The notes under the pieces are model-generated. The model was not told the origin of the DNA. It worked only from the letters and a program-made list of their open reading frames with translations, and ran no database searches. A program made the position numbers and the translations under genes. Of a DNA stretch of 64,000 bases, positions 49,222-58,983 are shown in pieces (within the stretch, counting starts at the first letter, position 1; each line of letters begins with the position of its first letter). This DNA comes from Cedecea davisae DSM 4568 (GTDB lineage Bacteria > Pseudomonadota > Gammaproteobacteria > Enterobacterales > Enterobacteriaceae), in NCBI RefSeq assembly GCF_000412335.2, contig NZ_KE161030.1:847923-911922 (forward strand), in the 5' to 3' direction.

Positions 49222-50098
49222 GGCTATCTTCCTCGTCTTCGTCCGTCTCTTCGTTCGGCCCAACGCCGATATAGTGGAACATCAGCCCGGCAAACGTGGC
49301 AACGAACCCCATCGCTGACAGCGGCTTGAGTATGCCTTTCCACAGGTTGACCGGGGTGTCGATTTTCGGCTCCTTCGGCAGGTTGTGGTACAGCTCCGGC
49401 TGGTCGGCATGATGCAGCACATAAATAACGTGCGTGCCGCCCACGCCCTGCGGGTTATAAACGCCCGCGTGTTCGAAGCCGCGTTTTTTCAGCTTTTCGA
49501 CGCGCTGGTCCGCCATTTCAAGCATCTCTTTGCGGCTGCCAAAATGTATCGCCCCGGTTGGGCAGGTTTTTACGCAGGCCGGTTCCTGGCCAATGCTGAC
49601 CCGGTCTACGCACAAGGTGCATTTATAAACGCGGTTATCGTCTTTATTCAGGCGAGGCACGTTGAACGGGCAGCCGGCGATGCAGTAGCCGCAGCCGATG
49701 CAGTGTTCCGACTGAAAATCCACAATGCCGTTAGCGTACTGAATAATGGCCCCGGCGGAGGGGCAGGCCTTAAGGCAGCCCGGATCCTCACAGTGCATGC
49801 AGCCATCTTTGCGGATAAGCCATTCCAGTTTGCCGTTTTGCGTGGTTTCGCTAAAGCGCATCACGGTCCAGGATTTGGCGCTCAGATCTGCGGGGTTGTC
49901 GTACACGCCAACGCAGTGCCCCACCTCATCGCGGATGTCGTTCCACTCCGAGCAGCCGACCTGGCAAGCCTTACAGCCAATGCAGCTCGACACATCGATG
50001 AGTTTGGTGACTTCTTCCTTGAAGTCACGTACCCGCGGCGGCGGCGTAAAACCGTTGGTCGCCGAACGTTTAATAATATCCTGAGATTGCATGGACAT
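49214..50098 (-). CDS. fdnH: Formate dehydrogenase-N, iron-sulfur subunit
   Basis: 294 residues, the E. coli length. Four 4Fe-4S clusters are bound by the cysteine groups [35 protein letters not shown] and [21 protein letters not shown] single C-terminal membrane anchor ([21 protein letters not shown]) is followed by an acidic tail. It carries electrons from FdnG in the periplasm to FdnI. Confidence 0.96.
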   Translation of the reverse strand: MSMQSQDIIKRSATNGFTPPPRVRDFKEEVTKLIDVSSCIGCKACQVGCSEWNDIRDEVGHCVGVYDNPADLSAKSWTVMRFSETTQNGKLEWLIRKDGCMHCEDPGCLKACPSAGAIIQYANGIVDFQSEHCIGCGYCIAGCPFNVPRLNKDDNRVYKCTLCVDRVSIGQEPACVKTCPTGAIHFGSRKEMLEMADQRVEKLKKRGFEHAGVYNPQGVGGTHVIYVLHHADQPELYHNLPKEPKIDTPVNLWKGILKPLSAMGFVATFAGLMFHYIGVGPNEETDEDEEDSHE

Positions 50099-50109
50099 TG
50101 TTCTCTCCC

Positions 50110-53100
50110 TTACGCCTTCTCAATGTTGACCAGAAACGCCTTGTATTCCGGCGTTTGCGAGTTGGCGTCGCCAATGGACGGCGTCAGGGTGTTCGCGAGA
50201 TAACCCTTGCGGGCCGCCCCCTCAAAGCCCCAATGCAGCGGGATGCCGACGGTTTCAACCTCCTGGCCTCCTGCATGCAGGGTTTGCAGGCGCGGGGTCA
50301 CTACCGCTACGGCCTTAATAAAGCCGCGTTTACTGCTGACCCTGACCCAATCACCGTTAGCAATCCCTTTTGCCTTCGCCAGGCGCTCGCTGATTTCCAC
50401 AAATTGTTCCGGCTGGGCGATGGCGTTAAGCCGCGCGTGCTTGGTCCAGGTGTGGAAATGCTCGGTCAGGCGATAAGTGGTGCCGACATAAGGGAACTGC
50501 TGCTTACGACCCATACGTTTGGCGTCGGCTTCGTAGAGACGCGCCGCCGGGTTAGAGACTACGTTCGGGTGCAGCGGGTTGGTGCCGAGCGGCGTTTCAA
50601 ACGGCTCGTAGTGCTCCGGGAATGGCCCTTCGGCGAGTTTGTCCAGGGCGAACAGGCGTCCCAGACCTTCCTGCTGCATGATAAACGGCCCAACGCCGCT
50701 GCCCGGTGCCGCAGTGCTGAAGTCCGGGATGTCGTTCCCGACCCATTTCGTACCGTTCCATTCGATCAGCATTCGTTTCGCGTCCCACGGCTTGCCTTGT
50801 GGGTCGGCGGAGGCGCGGTTGTACAGTACGCGGCGGTTCATTGGCCACGCCCACGCCCAGCCGAGGGTGTTACCCAGCCCGGAAGGATCGGCGTTATCGC
50901 GGTTCGCCATCTGGTTACCTTTGGCGGTCCAGCTCCCGGCGTAAATCCAGCAAGCGGAAGCGGTAGAGCCGTCGTCACGCAGCAGCGCAAAGGAGTCCAG
51001 CAGCTGGCCTTTTTTCGCCAACAGAGTCCCGCTGGCATCAAACAGGTCTTCCAGCGCGTAGCCGTTGTTTTCTTTGGCAATCTCTTCCGATTCTGGCTTA
51101 TCAGGCTGATGATAATTCCAGCCCATTTTCATCAGCGGTTCGATGCCTTTACCGCCTTCGGCCCGGTACATCTGGCGCAGCTGGTGGTAAAGTCCGGCGA
51201 GGATCTCTCCGTCGTTCAGCGCTTCTCCCGGCGCGTCCGCACCCTTCCAGTGCCACTGTAGCCAGCGGCCGGAGTTGGCGATGGATCCATCTTCTTCCGC
51301 AAAGCAGGTGGACGGCAGGCGGAACACTTCGGTCTGAATAGCGGCCGGGTCAACGTCGTTCATCTCGCCGTGGTTCTGCCAGAAATTGGAGGTTTCCGTG
51401 ACCAGCGGGTCGATAATCACCAGGTACTTCAGCTTGCTGAGGCTGGCAACAACTTTGTTTTTGTCCGGGAACGAGGCCACCGGGTTAAACCCCTGGCAGA
51501 TATAGCCGGTGACCTGGTTGCGGTCCATCATGTCGAAGTATTTCAGCACGTCGTAGGACTGATCCCACTTCGGCAGCCAGTCGAAGCCCCAGCCATTCTC
51601 TTTGCGGGCATCATCGCCGTAGAACGCTTTCATCAGGCTGACGAAGAACTTCGGATAGTTGCCCCAGTAGTTCACCTGGCCCGGCAGCGTGGCTTTTGGC
51701 GTATTAGCCGCAAGGTACGTTTGCAGGTCGGTGTGCTTCTCAGACGGCAGCGTCAGGTAGCCCGGCAGGCTGGTGGAGAGCAGGCCGAGGTCGGTCAAAC
51801 CCTGAATGTTGGAGTGGCCGCGCAGGGCGTTAACGCCGCCGCCCGCCATGCCCATATTACCGAGCAGCAGCTGGATCATCGCCATGGTACGGATGTTCTG
51901 GGCGCCAACGGTATGCTGCGTCCATCCCAGAGCGTAGAGGAACGTGGTGGTACGGTCCGCCGCGCTGGTTGAGGCCAGCACTTCGCAAACTTTGAGGAAA
52001 TCCGCCTGAGGCGTGCCGCAAATGTTCTCAACCACGTCCGGCGTATAGCGGGCAACGTGCTGTTTGAGCAAGTTCCACACGCAGCGCGGATGGCTCAGCG
52101 TGTCGTCGCGTTTGGCGAAGCCGTTTTCGTCGAACTGGTAGTTCCAGCTGGTTTTGTCGTACTGGCGTTTTTCGTCGTCGTAGCCGCTGAACAGGCCGTC
52201 TTCAAAACTGAAGTCGTCGCGCACCAGCAGCGCCGCGTTAGTGTAGTGTTTGACGTATTCGGCGTTAATTTTACCGTTGGAAATCAGGTACAGGATAACG
52301 CCCGACAGGAAGGTAATGTCGGTTCCGGAGCGGATCGGCGCATAGATATCCGCCACCGAAGCGGTGCGGGTAAAGCGCGGATCGACCACAATCAGCGTGG
52401 CGTCGTTGTTGTTTTTGGCTTCCATCGCCCAGCGGAAACCGACCGGGTGGGCTTCAGCGGCGTTGCCGCCCATCACCATCACTACGTTGGCGTTTTTGAT
52501 ATCAACCCAGTGGTTGGTCATCGCACCGCGACCAAATGTTGGAGCAAGACTTGCTACCGTTGGTCCGTGTCAGACGCGCGCCTGGTTATCTACCGCCAGC
52601 ATGCCCAGCGAGCGGGCAAATTTTTGGGTGAGCATCCCGGTTTCATTGCTGGCCGCCGAAGCGCACAGCATGCCGGTTGAAAGCCAGCGATTAACGGTGA
52701 CGTCGTGCTCATTTTTCTCGACGAAGTTAGCGTCACGGTCATCTTTCATCAGGCGGGCGATGCGTGAAAACGCTTCATCCCAGCTGATGCGCTGCCATTT
52801 ATCAGAACCCGGCGCGCGGTATTCCGGGTAGCGCAGGCGGCTGTCGCTGTGAATATAGTCGAGCAGGCCAGCCCCTTTGGGGCAAAGCGCGCCGCGGTTA
52901 ACCGGGTGATCCGGGTCGCCTTCAATATGGAAAATGCTGGATTTGGCGTTTTTTGCGCCGTCTCCGAGGCTATACATCAATAATCCACAGCCCACGGAAC
53001 AGTAAGTACAGCTATTACGGGTTTCTTTCGCACGCAGCAATTTGTAATTGCGCGTCTCCGCCAGCGCGGTTTTTGGCGCAAAGCCCAAAACTGCCGCCGT

Positions 53101-53157
53101 TGTACCAGCCATCCCGCCGGCGCAGATTTTAAAAAATTTTCTGCGGCTGACGTTCAT
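50110..53157 (-). CDS. fdnG: Formate dehydrogenase-N, selenocysteine catalytic subunit
   Basis: The catalytic molybdopterin subunit of the nitrate-inducible formate dehydrogenase. Read through the UGA at 52570-52572 the gene encodes 1015 residues, the exact E. coli length, with selenocysteine at 196 in QARVUHGPT. A Tat signal (SRRKFFKIC) exports it. A 4Fe-4S motif ([10 protein letters not shown]...C) precedes the bis-MGD domains. A conventional reading would split the gene in two at the UGA; that would be wrong. It forms fdnGHI with the two following genes. Confidence 0.97.
52541..52558 (-). promoter_or_regulatory. Bacterial SECIS element of fdnG
   Basis: Starting 11 bases after the UGA, the mRNA forms GGUAGCA / UGCUCC with a bulged U and an AGUCU loop. 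The distance, the bulged U and the loop are those needed for SelB binding in E. coli fdhF and fdnG. Confidence 0.88.
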
Positions 53158-53219
53158 CGTAACCTCATCGGTATGACGTTATTCGTGCGGCGAAAATAAC
53201 AACTATGGCCGTTCAAATA

Positions 53220-53233
53220 TTGCGTGAAATCAA
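53220..53233. promoter_or_regulatory. FNR-like site upstream of fdnG
   Basis: TTGCG-TGAA-ATCAA matches the FNR consensus TTGAT-N4-ATCAA at 8 of 10 positions. It lies about 70 bases before the fdnG start. E. coli fdnG is activated by FNR and NarL, so the site fits. No clear NarL pair could be assigned. Confidence 0.55.
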
Positions 53234-53385
53234 CTCGATAAACATTGGGTATGCGGTTACCCACAAGGTGTTATCTATTGTGTTAAATAGATAGCCATTT
53301 GGTATGTGTGGTTATTGGCAGGAGGGGTAAAAGTGCCGCTCTGCAAATAAGGCGGCACGTTTTTGATATCGGCCAGCGCAGAAAA

Positions 53386-53637
53386 TTACAGGCGGGTAAA
53401 AGAGAACCAGCGCCGCCAGATAAAACGCAGCACGTAATACTCGATAACGCCGAGCGCAAGGAACCATGCGCAGAACAGGATTATGTACAGCTGGCTAAGG
53501 TCGACCAGATGGAAGGTATCAATCAGCTTTTGCGCCAGCGTCAGGGTTAACGCCGGGGCCGGAAGCAGCAGGCAGGACAGGAAAGCCAGCAGCAGAATGC
53601 CGCCCGCGCTTAACAGCGCTTGGTGTGGATGGTTCAT
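53386..53637 (-). CDS. Small inner-membrane protein, unknown
   Basis: 83 residues with two hydrophobic helices (about 9-28 and 49-70) and a basic, aromatic C-terminus (FIWRRWFSFTRL) that suggests a cytoplasmic tail. I do not recognise the family. It lies upstream of fdnG on the same strand, but 230 bases before it, with the fdnG promoter region between. The ribosome site is weak. The gene is plausible rather than certain. Confidence 0.5.
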   Translation of the reverse strand: MNHPHQALLSAGGILLLAFLSCLLLPAPALTLTLAQKLIDTFHLVDLSQLYIILFCAWFLALGVIEYYVLRFIWRRWFSFTRL

Positions 53638-53710
53638 GACGTTGTTAACCTGAGGCTAAAAGAAGCTATTGTCCGGGAAAGCGGGCGCGGGTGCAAACCG
53701 GGTGAGGGGG

Positions 53711-53741
53711 AGGAAGAAAGCGGCCTCCCGGTTGGAAGGCC
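53711..53741 (-). terminator. Probable terminator of the dienelactone hydrolase gene
   Basis: On the minus strand GGCCTTCC / GGGAGGCC (eight pairs, one wobble) with an AACC loop is followed by GCTTTCTTCC. It begins 18 bases after the gene ends. Confidence 0.5.
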
Positions 53742-53758
53742 AGCGGAGAAAAGAATGC

Positions 53759-54478
53759 TTAAAACACTTCGTTCAGCAGGCTGTACATATGGGTAAATGC
53801 GCGTTTGGTCACTTCCGGGTGATATTTGGCCACGCCGTCAACATTAGCGCCCGGGTCGGTGAAGGAATGCACCGCTCCGGCGTAGCTGACGAGCTGCCAG
53901 TCTACGGAGGCGGCGTTCATTTCAGTGGCAAACGCGCTCAGCTGCTCGCGCGGTACCAGCGGATCTTCCGCGCCGTCCAGCACCAGTACGGAGGCTTTGA
54001 TATCTCCGGCAGCGCTGGTTTTTTTGGTATCCAGCGTTCCGTGGAAGGAGACCGCAGCTTTGATATCTACGCCGCTTCTTGCCAGCTCAAGCGCGCAATG
54101 GCCGCCAAAGCAGAAGCCCGCGACAGCCAGTTTACCGGCGGCAACAGGTGCCGTTTTCTGGGCGGCAAGAGAGTCCAGCGCGGCGCGCATGCGGCCCACT
54201 TCTGCCGGAGTATCTTTCACTTCCATCATCAGGGCACCGGCTTCGTCCGCGTTGGTCGGGCGTTTGCCCTGGCCGTACAGGTCGGCAACCAGCACCACAT
54301 AGCCCTGAGCCGCAATGGATTTTGCCTGCTCGATGGCGGCGGCGCTCACGCCCATCCAGTTTGGCGCAATTAAAATGCCGGGGCGCTCCGCGCTCTCCTT
54401 TTCGGCATACACCAGAGATCCTTCAAAGGTTTGATTATCGACTTGATATAAAAATGGCGCTGAAATAATTTCCGACAT
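53759..54478 (-). CDS. Dienelactone hydrolase family protein
   Basis: 239 residues of the alpha/beta-hydrolase dienelactone hydrolase family, cytoplasmic. The nucleophile is the cysteine in GFCFGGHCALE, the acid is the aspartate in DGAEDPLVP, and the histidine is in AGAVHSFTDPGA. E. coli has related enzymes (YsgA, DlhH type) whose physiological substrates are unclear. It stands alone, 259 bases from the neighbouring LysR gene. Confidence 0.88.
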   Translation of the reverse strand: MSEIISAPFLYQVDNQTFEGSLVYAEKESAERPGILIAPNWMGVSAAAIEQAKSIAAQGYVVLVADLYGQGKRPTNADEAGALMMEVKDTPAEVGRMRAALDSLAAQKTAPVAAGKLAVAGFCFGGHCALELARSGVDIKAAVSFHGTLDTKKTSAAGDIKASVLVLDGAEDPLVPREQLSAFATEMNAASVDWQLVSYAGAVHSFTDPGANVDGVAKYHPEVTKRAFTHMYSLLNEVF

Positions 54479-54660
54479 CGGTATTAACCCCTAAATAAAT
54501 TATGGTTCTCTTACAGGTGAACCTTAATTATTTTCATAGCGCTAAGGAATTAGCAATTTATTAAAAACTCAAGCGCATGAATTGCTATCTAATTAAATTT
54601 AAAAAAGCTTTATGTGTTAGCAGATGGTTTTTTCTGTCAGAAATTGTAATGCAGGATTTG

Positions 54661-54681
54661 CGGGGTGAGCTTATCACCCCG
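54661..54681. other. GC-rich hairpin downstream of a LysR gene
   Basis: An eight-pair perfect stem CGGGGTGA / TCACCCCG has a five-base loop. It is followed by TTATTTATT on the plus strand only. It lies 57 bases past the end of the minus-strand LysR gene. Terminator function is uncertain. Confidence 0.4.
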
Positions 54682-54737
54682 TTATTTATTGCCGTGGCTG
54701 CCTTTTTAAAGGTGAATTGCCGGACGTACTGGCGAAG

Positions 54738-55667
54738 TTAATCCTGGGACATCAGGTCCCGGTAAAGCTCGGCCAGTACTCCGCCTGCGGCGAACTGCTG
54801 TTTGATCCAGCGGGTAACCTGACCCGTGGCGGCGTGCTGGGTGGCAAGCAGCATGCGCGAGTGCTGGCGAGGGTTGTGTACCTTCCGGGTGACCAGCAGC
54901 CCGCTGTTTTGCGCCTCACGCACCATATAATCCGGCAGGAAGCCAATGCCTTCCCCGAGGATCTGACACTGGCATTTGGTAGTGAAGTCCGGTACGGCAA
55001 TCACTTCCTGGCCGTGCAGCAGCCAGCCCACTTTCTTATTAATCGTCGAGGCGGTGTCTTCCACCATGATATTGGGGTAGAGCCTGAGCTGGCTTTCGGG
55101 GATGGGCTCCTGAGCGTTTGCCAGCGGATGAGCGGGCGCAACGGCGAACTCCCAGCGGATGGCGCCGATTTCGGTGTAGTCAATCCCGCCTCCGCCCAGC
55201 AGGGCATCCGGTGCGCCGATGGCGATATTGACCTGATTATTAATCATCGCATCCCAGACGCCGTTATAGACCTCGGTTGTGATGGCTATCTGGCAGCCGG
55301 GGAAGCGCTGTTTGAGGATTTGCAGCAGCTTCGCCGTGTGGTGCGGGGTGTACAGCAGATGGTTAATACAAATTCTGACTTTAGCCTCAATCCCCTGCGA
55401 AATGGTATCGATCCCCCGCTTAATGCCCTGAAAATCATTCAGCAGGTCTCTGGCTTTACGGTAGAAATAAAGCCCGGATTCGGTCAGCTCAATATTGCGG
55501 GTGTTGCGGATAAACAGCGTCACGTCGAGCGCGGTTTCTATCCGCTTGATGGTGTAGCTGATAGCGGAAGTGGTGAGACCCAGCTCTTCGGCCGCCCTGC
55601 TGAAGCTGCCGTAGCGCGCGGCGCAGGTAAATGCCTGCAAATTCTCTTCGGTAAAGATTGAGTTCAC
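54738..55667 (-). CDS. LysR-family regulator, divergent from the ankyrin gene
   Basis: 309 residues. The N-terminal LysR helix-turn-helix (about 8-65) contains YGSFSRAAEELGLTTSAISYTIKRIETALDVTLFIRNTRNIELTESG. A periplasmic-binding-type effector domain spans about 90-300. It is divergent from an ankyrin protein and amidohydrolase gene pair across about 180 bases, so those genes are its likely targets. The effector cannot be read from the sequence. Confidence 0.9.
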   Translation of the reverse strand: MNSIFTEENLQAFTCAARYGSFSRAAEELGLTTSAISYTIKRIETALDVTLFIRNTRNIELTESGLYFYRKARDLLNDFQGIKRGIDTISQGIEAKVRICINHLLYTPHHTAKLLQILKQRFPGCQIAITTEVYNGVWDAMINNQVNIAIGAPDALLGGGGIDYTEIGAIRWEFAVAPAHPLANAQEPIPESQLRLYPNIMVEDTASTINKKVGWLLHGQEVIAVPDFTTKCQCQILGEGIGFLPDYMVREAQNSGLLVTRKVHNPRQHSRMLLATQHAATGQVTRWIKQQFAAGGVLAELYRDLMSQD

Positions 55668-55845
55668 GTCGTTCCCTCTTCACGGCGGTGGTTAGCGGGA
55701 TTTTGACACAAGCGGCAGGATGATTGTTAAAACTCATTCAACAATAGCGCCTCCGGCGATGAATCTTTTTTAAGCGGATGTTATTCAACCGGGACGGTTG
55801 GTATTCTCAAATATCAGGAATTACAGCGCACGACAGGAGAACACA

Positions 55846-56451
55846 ATGTCTGAAAAACAGCTGGTTACCGAGTTTCTGACGGCAGCCGTAAGGGGCGACA
55901 CCGCGACGCTAAAAAAATGCCTCGGGCAGGGCGTGGAGATAAACGTAACCAACCGCCAGGGCAGAACGGCGGTCACGATAGCCAGCCTCAATCAACAATA
56001 TGACTGCGTGGCGCTGCTGATTGACGCCGGAGCGGACATCAACATGCAGGACGAAACCTGCTTTAACCCGTTCCTGCTGAGCTGCCTGAATAACGATCTC
56101 AGGTTGCTGCGCCTGGTGTTACCCGCTAAGCCTGACCTGACGCGTCTGACCCGTTTCGGCGGCGTGGGCATCACGCCTGCCAGCGAAAAAGGGCATGTTG
56201 AAATTGTGCGTGAACTGCTGGCTCACACCGAAATTAACGTCAACCACACCAACTTCCTCGGCTGGACGCCGCTGCTTGAAGCTATCGTCTTAAACGATGG
56301 CGCAGAGAAGCAGCAGGAGATTGTGCAGCTTCTACTGGAGCACGGCGCTAACCCGCATATGACGGATAAATACGGCAAAACTCCGCTGGAGCTGGCTAAT
56401 GAAAAAGGCTTCCGCGAAATCGCACAACTGCTGATTAACGCAGGGGCCTAA
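55846..56451 (+). CDS. Ankyrin-repeat protein
   Basis: 201 residues from the ATG at 55846, behind CAGGAGA; an upstream in-frame ATG adds unconserved sequence. The whole protein is ankyrin repeats, about five, with the signatures GRTAVTIASLNQQYDCVALLIDAGADINMQ, GVGITPASEKGHVEIVRELLAH, GWTPLLEAIVLN and GKTPLELANEKGFREIAQLLINAGA. There is no signal peptide. It precedes a Tat-exported amidohydrolase by 50 bases and is probably cotranscribed. Its binding partner is unknown. Confidence 0.88.
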   Translation: MSEKQLVTEFLTAAVRGDTATLKKCLGQGVEINVTNRQGRTAVTIASLNQQYDCVALLIDAGADINMQDETCFNPFLLSCLNNDLRLLRLVLPAKPDLTRLTRFGGVGITPASEKGHVEIVRELLAHTEINVNHTNFLGWTPLLEAIVLNDGAEKQQEIVQLLLEHGANPHMTDKYGKTPLELANEKGFREIAQLLINAGA

Positions 56452-56501
56452 TCGCTTTATCTCTATCTCTGGTTTTCACTCTTTAAGGCAGAAAAATAAA
56501 A

Positions 56502-57887
56502 ATGACTGAAATTGAAAAAAGCCGTCGCGACTTCCTCAGCGGCACGGGCACAGTTGCCGCAGCCTGTGCCATTTTTGGCGCAACGGGAACCACCGCCTGG
56601 GCCGCGAAAGCACCTGCAACCCTTTGTGAGAACGACAACCGCATGAGCGCCATTAGCGAAAAGCACTATTATCTGGATAACGTGCTGCTTGAAAACGGGT
56701 TTAACTACCAGGACGGCGTGGCCGTCAGTACCCGTACGGTGCTGAATACGCTTGAAATTAAAGACGGTAAAATTGCTGCCCTGCACGCCAACAAATCGCA
56801 CCCGGACGGCGCGCTGCACGCCTATGACGCGGGCGGCAAACTGCTGCTCCCGGCGATGCGCGATATGCATATCCACCTCGATAAAACCTTCTACGGCGGC
56901 CCGTGGCAGGTACATAACCGCCCGGAAGGCACCACCATCATGGACATGATTGCCTATGAGCGGAAAATTTTGCCCGAACTCCAGCCGTATACCCGCGAAC
57001 GTGCCGGAAAGCTTATCGACCTGATCCAGTCGAAGGGCTCTACCGTGGCGCGCAGCCACTGCAATATTGAGCCGGTTTCCGGCCTTAAAAACCTCGAAAA
57101 CCTGATGGCGGTGCTGGAGCAGAGGAAAGCCGGGCTGAGCTGTGAAATCGTGGCTTTTCCTCAGCACGGCCTGTTGCTGTCTAAATCCGAGCCGCTGATG
57201 CGGGAAGCGATGCAGGCCGGGGCGCATTATGTTGGCGGCCTGGACCCGACCAACGTGGACGGGGCGATGGAAAAATCCCTCGACACCATGTTCCAGATAG
57301 CGCTCGACTACAACAAAGGGGTGGACATTCACCTGCACGAAACCAGCCCGGCAGGCGTGGCGGCGGTGAATTATATGGTTGAGACGGTTGAAAAAACGCC
57401 TCAGCTTAAGGGCAAGCTGACCATCAGCCACGGCTTTGCGCTGGCAATGCTCACCCCGCAGCAGGTGGACGAGATTGCCACGCGCATGGCTGCACAGCAG
57501 ATTTCCATCGCCTCAACGGTGCCGATTGGCACTCTGCATATGCCGCTCAAGCAGTTGCAGCAGAAAGGCGTAATGGTGATGACCGGCACCGACAGCGTTA
57601 TCGATCACTGGTCGCCGTATGGCCTGGGCGACATGCTGGAAAAAGCCAATCTCTATGCGCAGCTTTATGTTCGCCCGAGCGAGCTTAGCCTGTCGCGTTC
57701 GCTTGCCATTGCCACCGGCAATATTTTGCCGCTGAACGATAAAGGCGAGCAGGTTTGGCCGAAGCCGCAGGATGAGGCGAGTTTTGTGCTGGTGGATGCT
57801 TCTTGTTCGGCGGAGGCGGTGGCGCGTATCTCCCCGCGCACCGCGACGTTCCATCAGGGCAACCTGGTGTGGGGAAATGTTAGCTAA
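56502..57887 (+). CDS. Tat-exported amidohydrolase, cytosine-deaminase-like
   Basis: 461 residues. A twin-arginine signal (KSRRDFLSGT, then a hydrophobic stretch ending AWAAKAP) is unusual for this family. The metal-dependent hydrolase barrel follows. Metal ligands are DMHIHLDK (first two histidines), HLHETSP, SHGFAL and the final aspartate in TGTDSVIDHW. The pattern is that of cytosine deaminase / N-acyl-amidohydrolase-type enzymes. The substrate is unknown. Downstream lies a bidirectional terminator shared with uspG. Confidence 0.85.
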   Translation: MTEIEKSRRDFLSGTGTVAAACAIFGATGTTAWAAKAPATLCENDNRMSAISEKHYYLDNVLLENGFNYQDGVAVSTRTVLNTLEIKDGKIAALHANKSHPDGALHAYDAGGKLLLPAMRDMHIHLDKTFYGGPWQVHNRPEGTTIMDMIAYERKILPELQPYTRERAGKLIDLIQSKGSTVARSHCNIEPVSGLKNLENLMAVLEQRKAGLSCEIVAFPQHGLLLSKSEPLMREAMQAGAHYVGGLDPTNVDGAMEKSLDTMFQIALDYNKGVDIHLHETSPAGVAAVNYMVETVEKTPQLKGKLTISHGFALAMLTPQQVDEIATRMAAQQISIASTVPIGTLHMPLKQLQQKGVMVMTGTDSVIDHWSPYGLGDMLEKANLYAQLYVRPSELSLSRSLAIATGNILPLNDKGEQVWPKPQDEASFVLVDASCSAEAVARISPRTATFHQGNLVWGNVS

Positions 57888-57892
57888 AAACA

Positions 57893-57922
57893 AAATAGCC
57901 TGCGCAAGCAGGCTATTTATTC
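57893..57922. terminator. Bidirectional terminator, amidohydrolase / uspG
   Basis: An 11-pair stem AAATAGCCTGC / GCAGGCTATTT has a GCAA tetraloop and lies between two convergent genes. AT-rich outer pairs give T-rich tracts on both strands. Confidence 0.8.
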
Positions 57923-57925
57923 CCG

Positions 57926-58357
57926 TTAGCGGATAACAAAGACCGGGAAATGCGCGTGTCGAATAATACTCGAGGCGTTAGACCCCAGCAGATGGGTTGA
58001 AACCGAAGGATTCCTTGAGCCAACAATAATCACGTCGGCATGAATTTCCTGAGCCAGTTCGTTTACTTCGTCGCGCACCGAGCCGTAGCGAATATCGACA
58101 ATTACGCGTTCTTTGGGCAGCGAGAAATGCCCGCGCAATTCCTCCATTTTTTCTTCGGCATTTTTCTTCAGGTATTCGTCGAACTTGCGGATATCAGAAG
58201 AAAAACCGTGGGTATTAAACAGCGGGGATTTGGGCAGAACGTACAGCAGGTGGATGGTGCCGGAGGACTCTTTCGCGAGGTATTCGGCGTGACGGATGGC
58301 TTTATCGGTGAGTTCCATTTCAAAAACATCCACCGGCATTAAGATGGTTTTATACAT
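57926..58357 (-). CDS. uspG: Universal stress protein UspG
   Basis: 143 residues (E. coli 142), [27 protein letters not shown]. The single Usp domain ends with the ATP-binding motif [29 protein letters not shown] (G-2x-G-9x-G-S/T type). E. coli UspG is induced by starvation and affects adhesion and motility. AAGGAG precedes the start. Confidence 0.93.
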   Translation of the reverse strand: MYKTILMPVDVFEMELTDKAIRHAEYLAKESSGTIHLLYVLPKSPLFNTHGFSSDIRKFDEYLKKNAEEKMEELRGHFSLPKERVIVDIRYGSVRDEVNELAQEIHADVIIVGSRNPSVSTHLLGSNASSIIRHAHFPVFVIR

Positions 58358-58569
58358 CGTTAATCTCCTTTTGGTAACGTTTCAGTAATCCTGGCACTAA
58401 CGGCCTGAGAAATCAGTTTGATTTCATCTGGTTTGCGATCTGCGTGTTAATAAACCTATTTAAATTAGCGGCTATCAAAATGGGGGCAATTGTTTGTATG
58501 ATACGCCGGTTACGGCTGTTTTTAAGGCCGGACATAAAAATATCAAATTAATACCGAGGATGATTCTGG

Positions 58570-58920
58570 ATGGCTACAAAGATCCTGATGCAGAACCCGC
58601 GTACCGGTGAAACGGTAACCGGCTTCTATGGTTTTTCATGGACTACACTGTTTTTTGGCTCGTTCCCTGCGCTGTTCCGTAAGGACTTCATTACCTTTAT
58701 CGGCGTATTTGTTGTGCTGCTGATCCTGGGCTTCATTACTCTTGGGATTGGTTCGATGATCGCGATGATCGTCTGGGCATTTATGTACAACAAATATTAC
58801 ACCGTTAATCTGGTGAAAAAGGGCTTTGCCTTTGCCGGTACGCACACTGAAAACCAGGTTGCTGCCAGCCGCGTGGGGTTAATCCTCAACGCGGATAATT
58901 GCCGAACCTACGCTCAGTAA
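58570..58920 (+). CDS. Small membrane protein, DUF2628-like
   Basis: 116 residues. A short hydrophilic N-terminus (MATKILMQNPRTGETVTGFYGFSW) leads to hydrophobic helices at about 42-60 and 62-78. It ends in a soluble tail. The G-FSW-TLFFG-FPALFR pattern resembles the DUF2628 membrane proteins of enteric bacteria. Function is unknown. ACCGAGGATG supplies the ribosome site. It is a single-gene unit with a strong terminator. Confidence 0.75.
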   Translation: MATKILMQNPRTGETVTGFYGFSWTTLFFGSFPALFRKDFITFIGVFVVLLILGFITLGIGSMIAMIVWAFMYNKYYTVNLVKKGFAFAGTHTENQVAASRVGLILNADNCRTYAQ

Positions 58921-58937
58921 TTGCCGGGTTGATAGCA

Positions 58938-58962
58938 AAAAAGCGCCTCTGGGGCGCTTTTT
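58938..58962. terminator. Bidirectional terminator after the small membrane protein gene
   Basis: AAAAAGCGCC / GGCGCTTTTT pairs over about ten bases with a five-base loop, T-rich on both strands. It lies between two convergent genes. Confidence 0.88.
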
Positions 58963-58983
58963 CTGTTTTATCGGCATGACAGC

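Noticed and set aside
52570-52572. An apparent nonsense mutation splitting fdnG
   Set aside because: The UGA is at the Sec196 position and is followed by a correct SECIS hairpin, so it is recoding rather than a defect.
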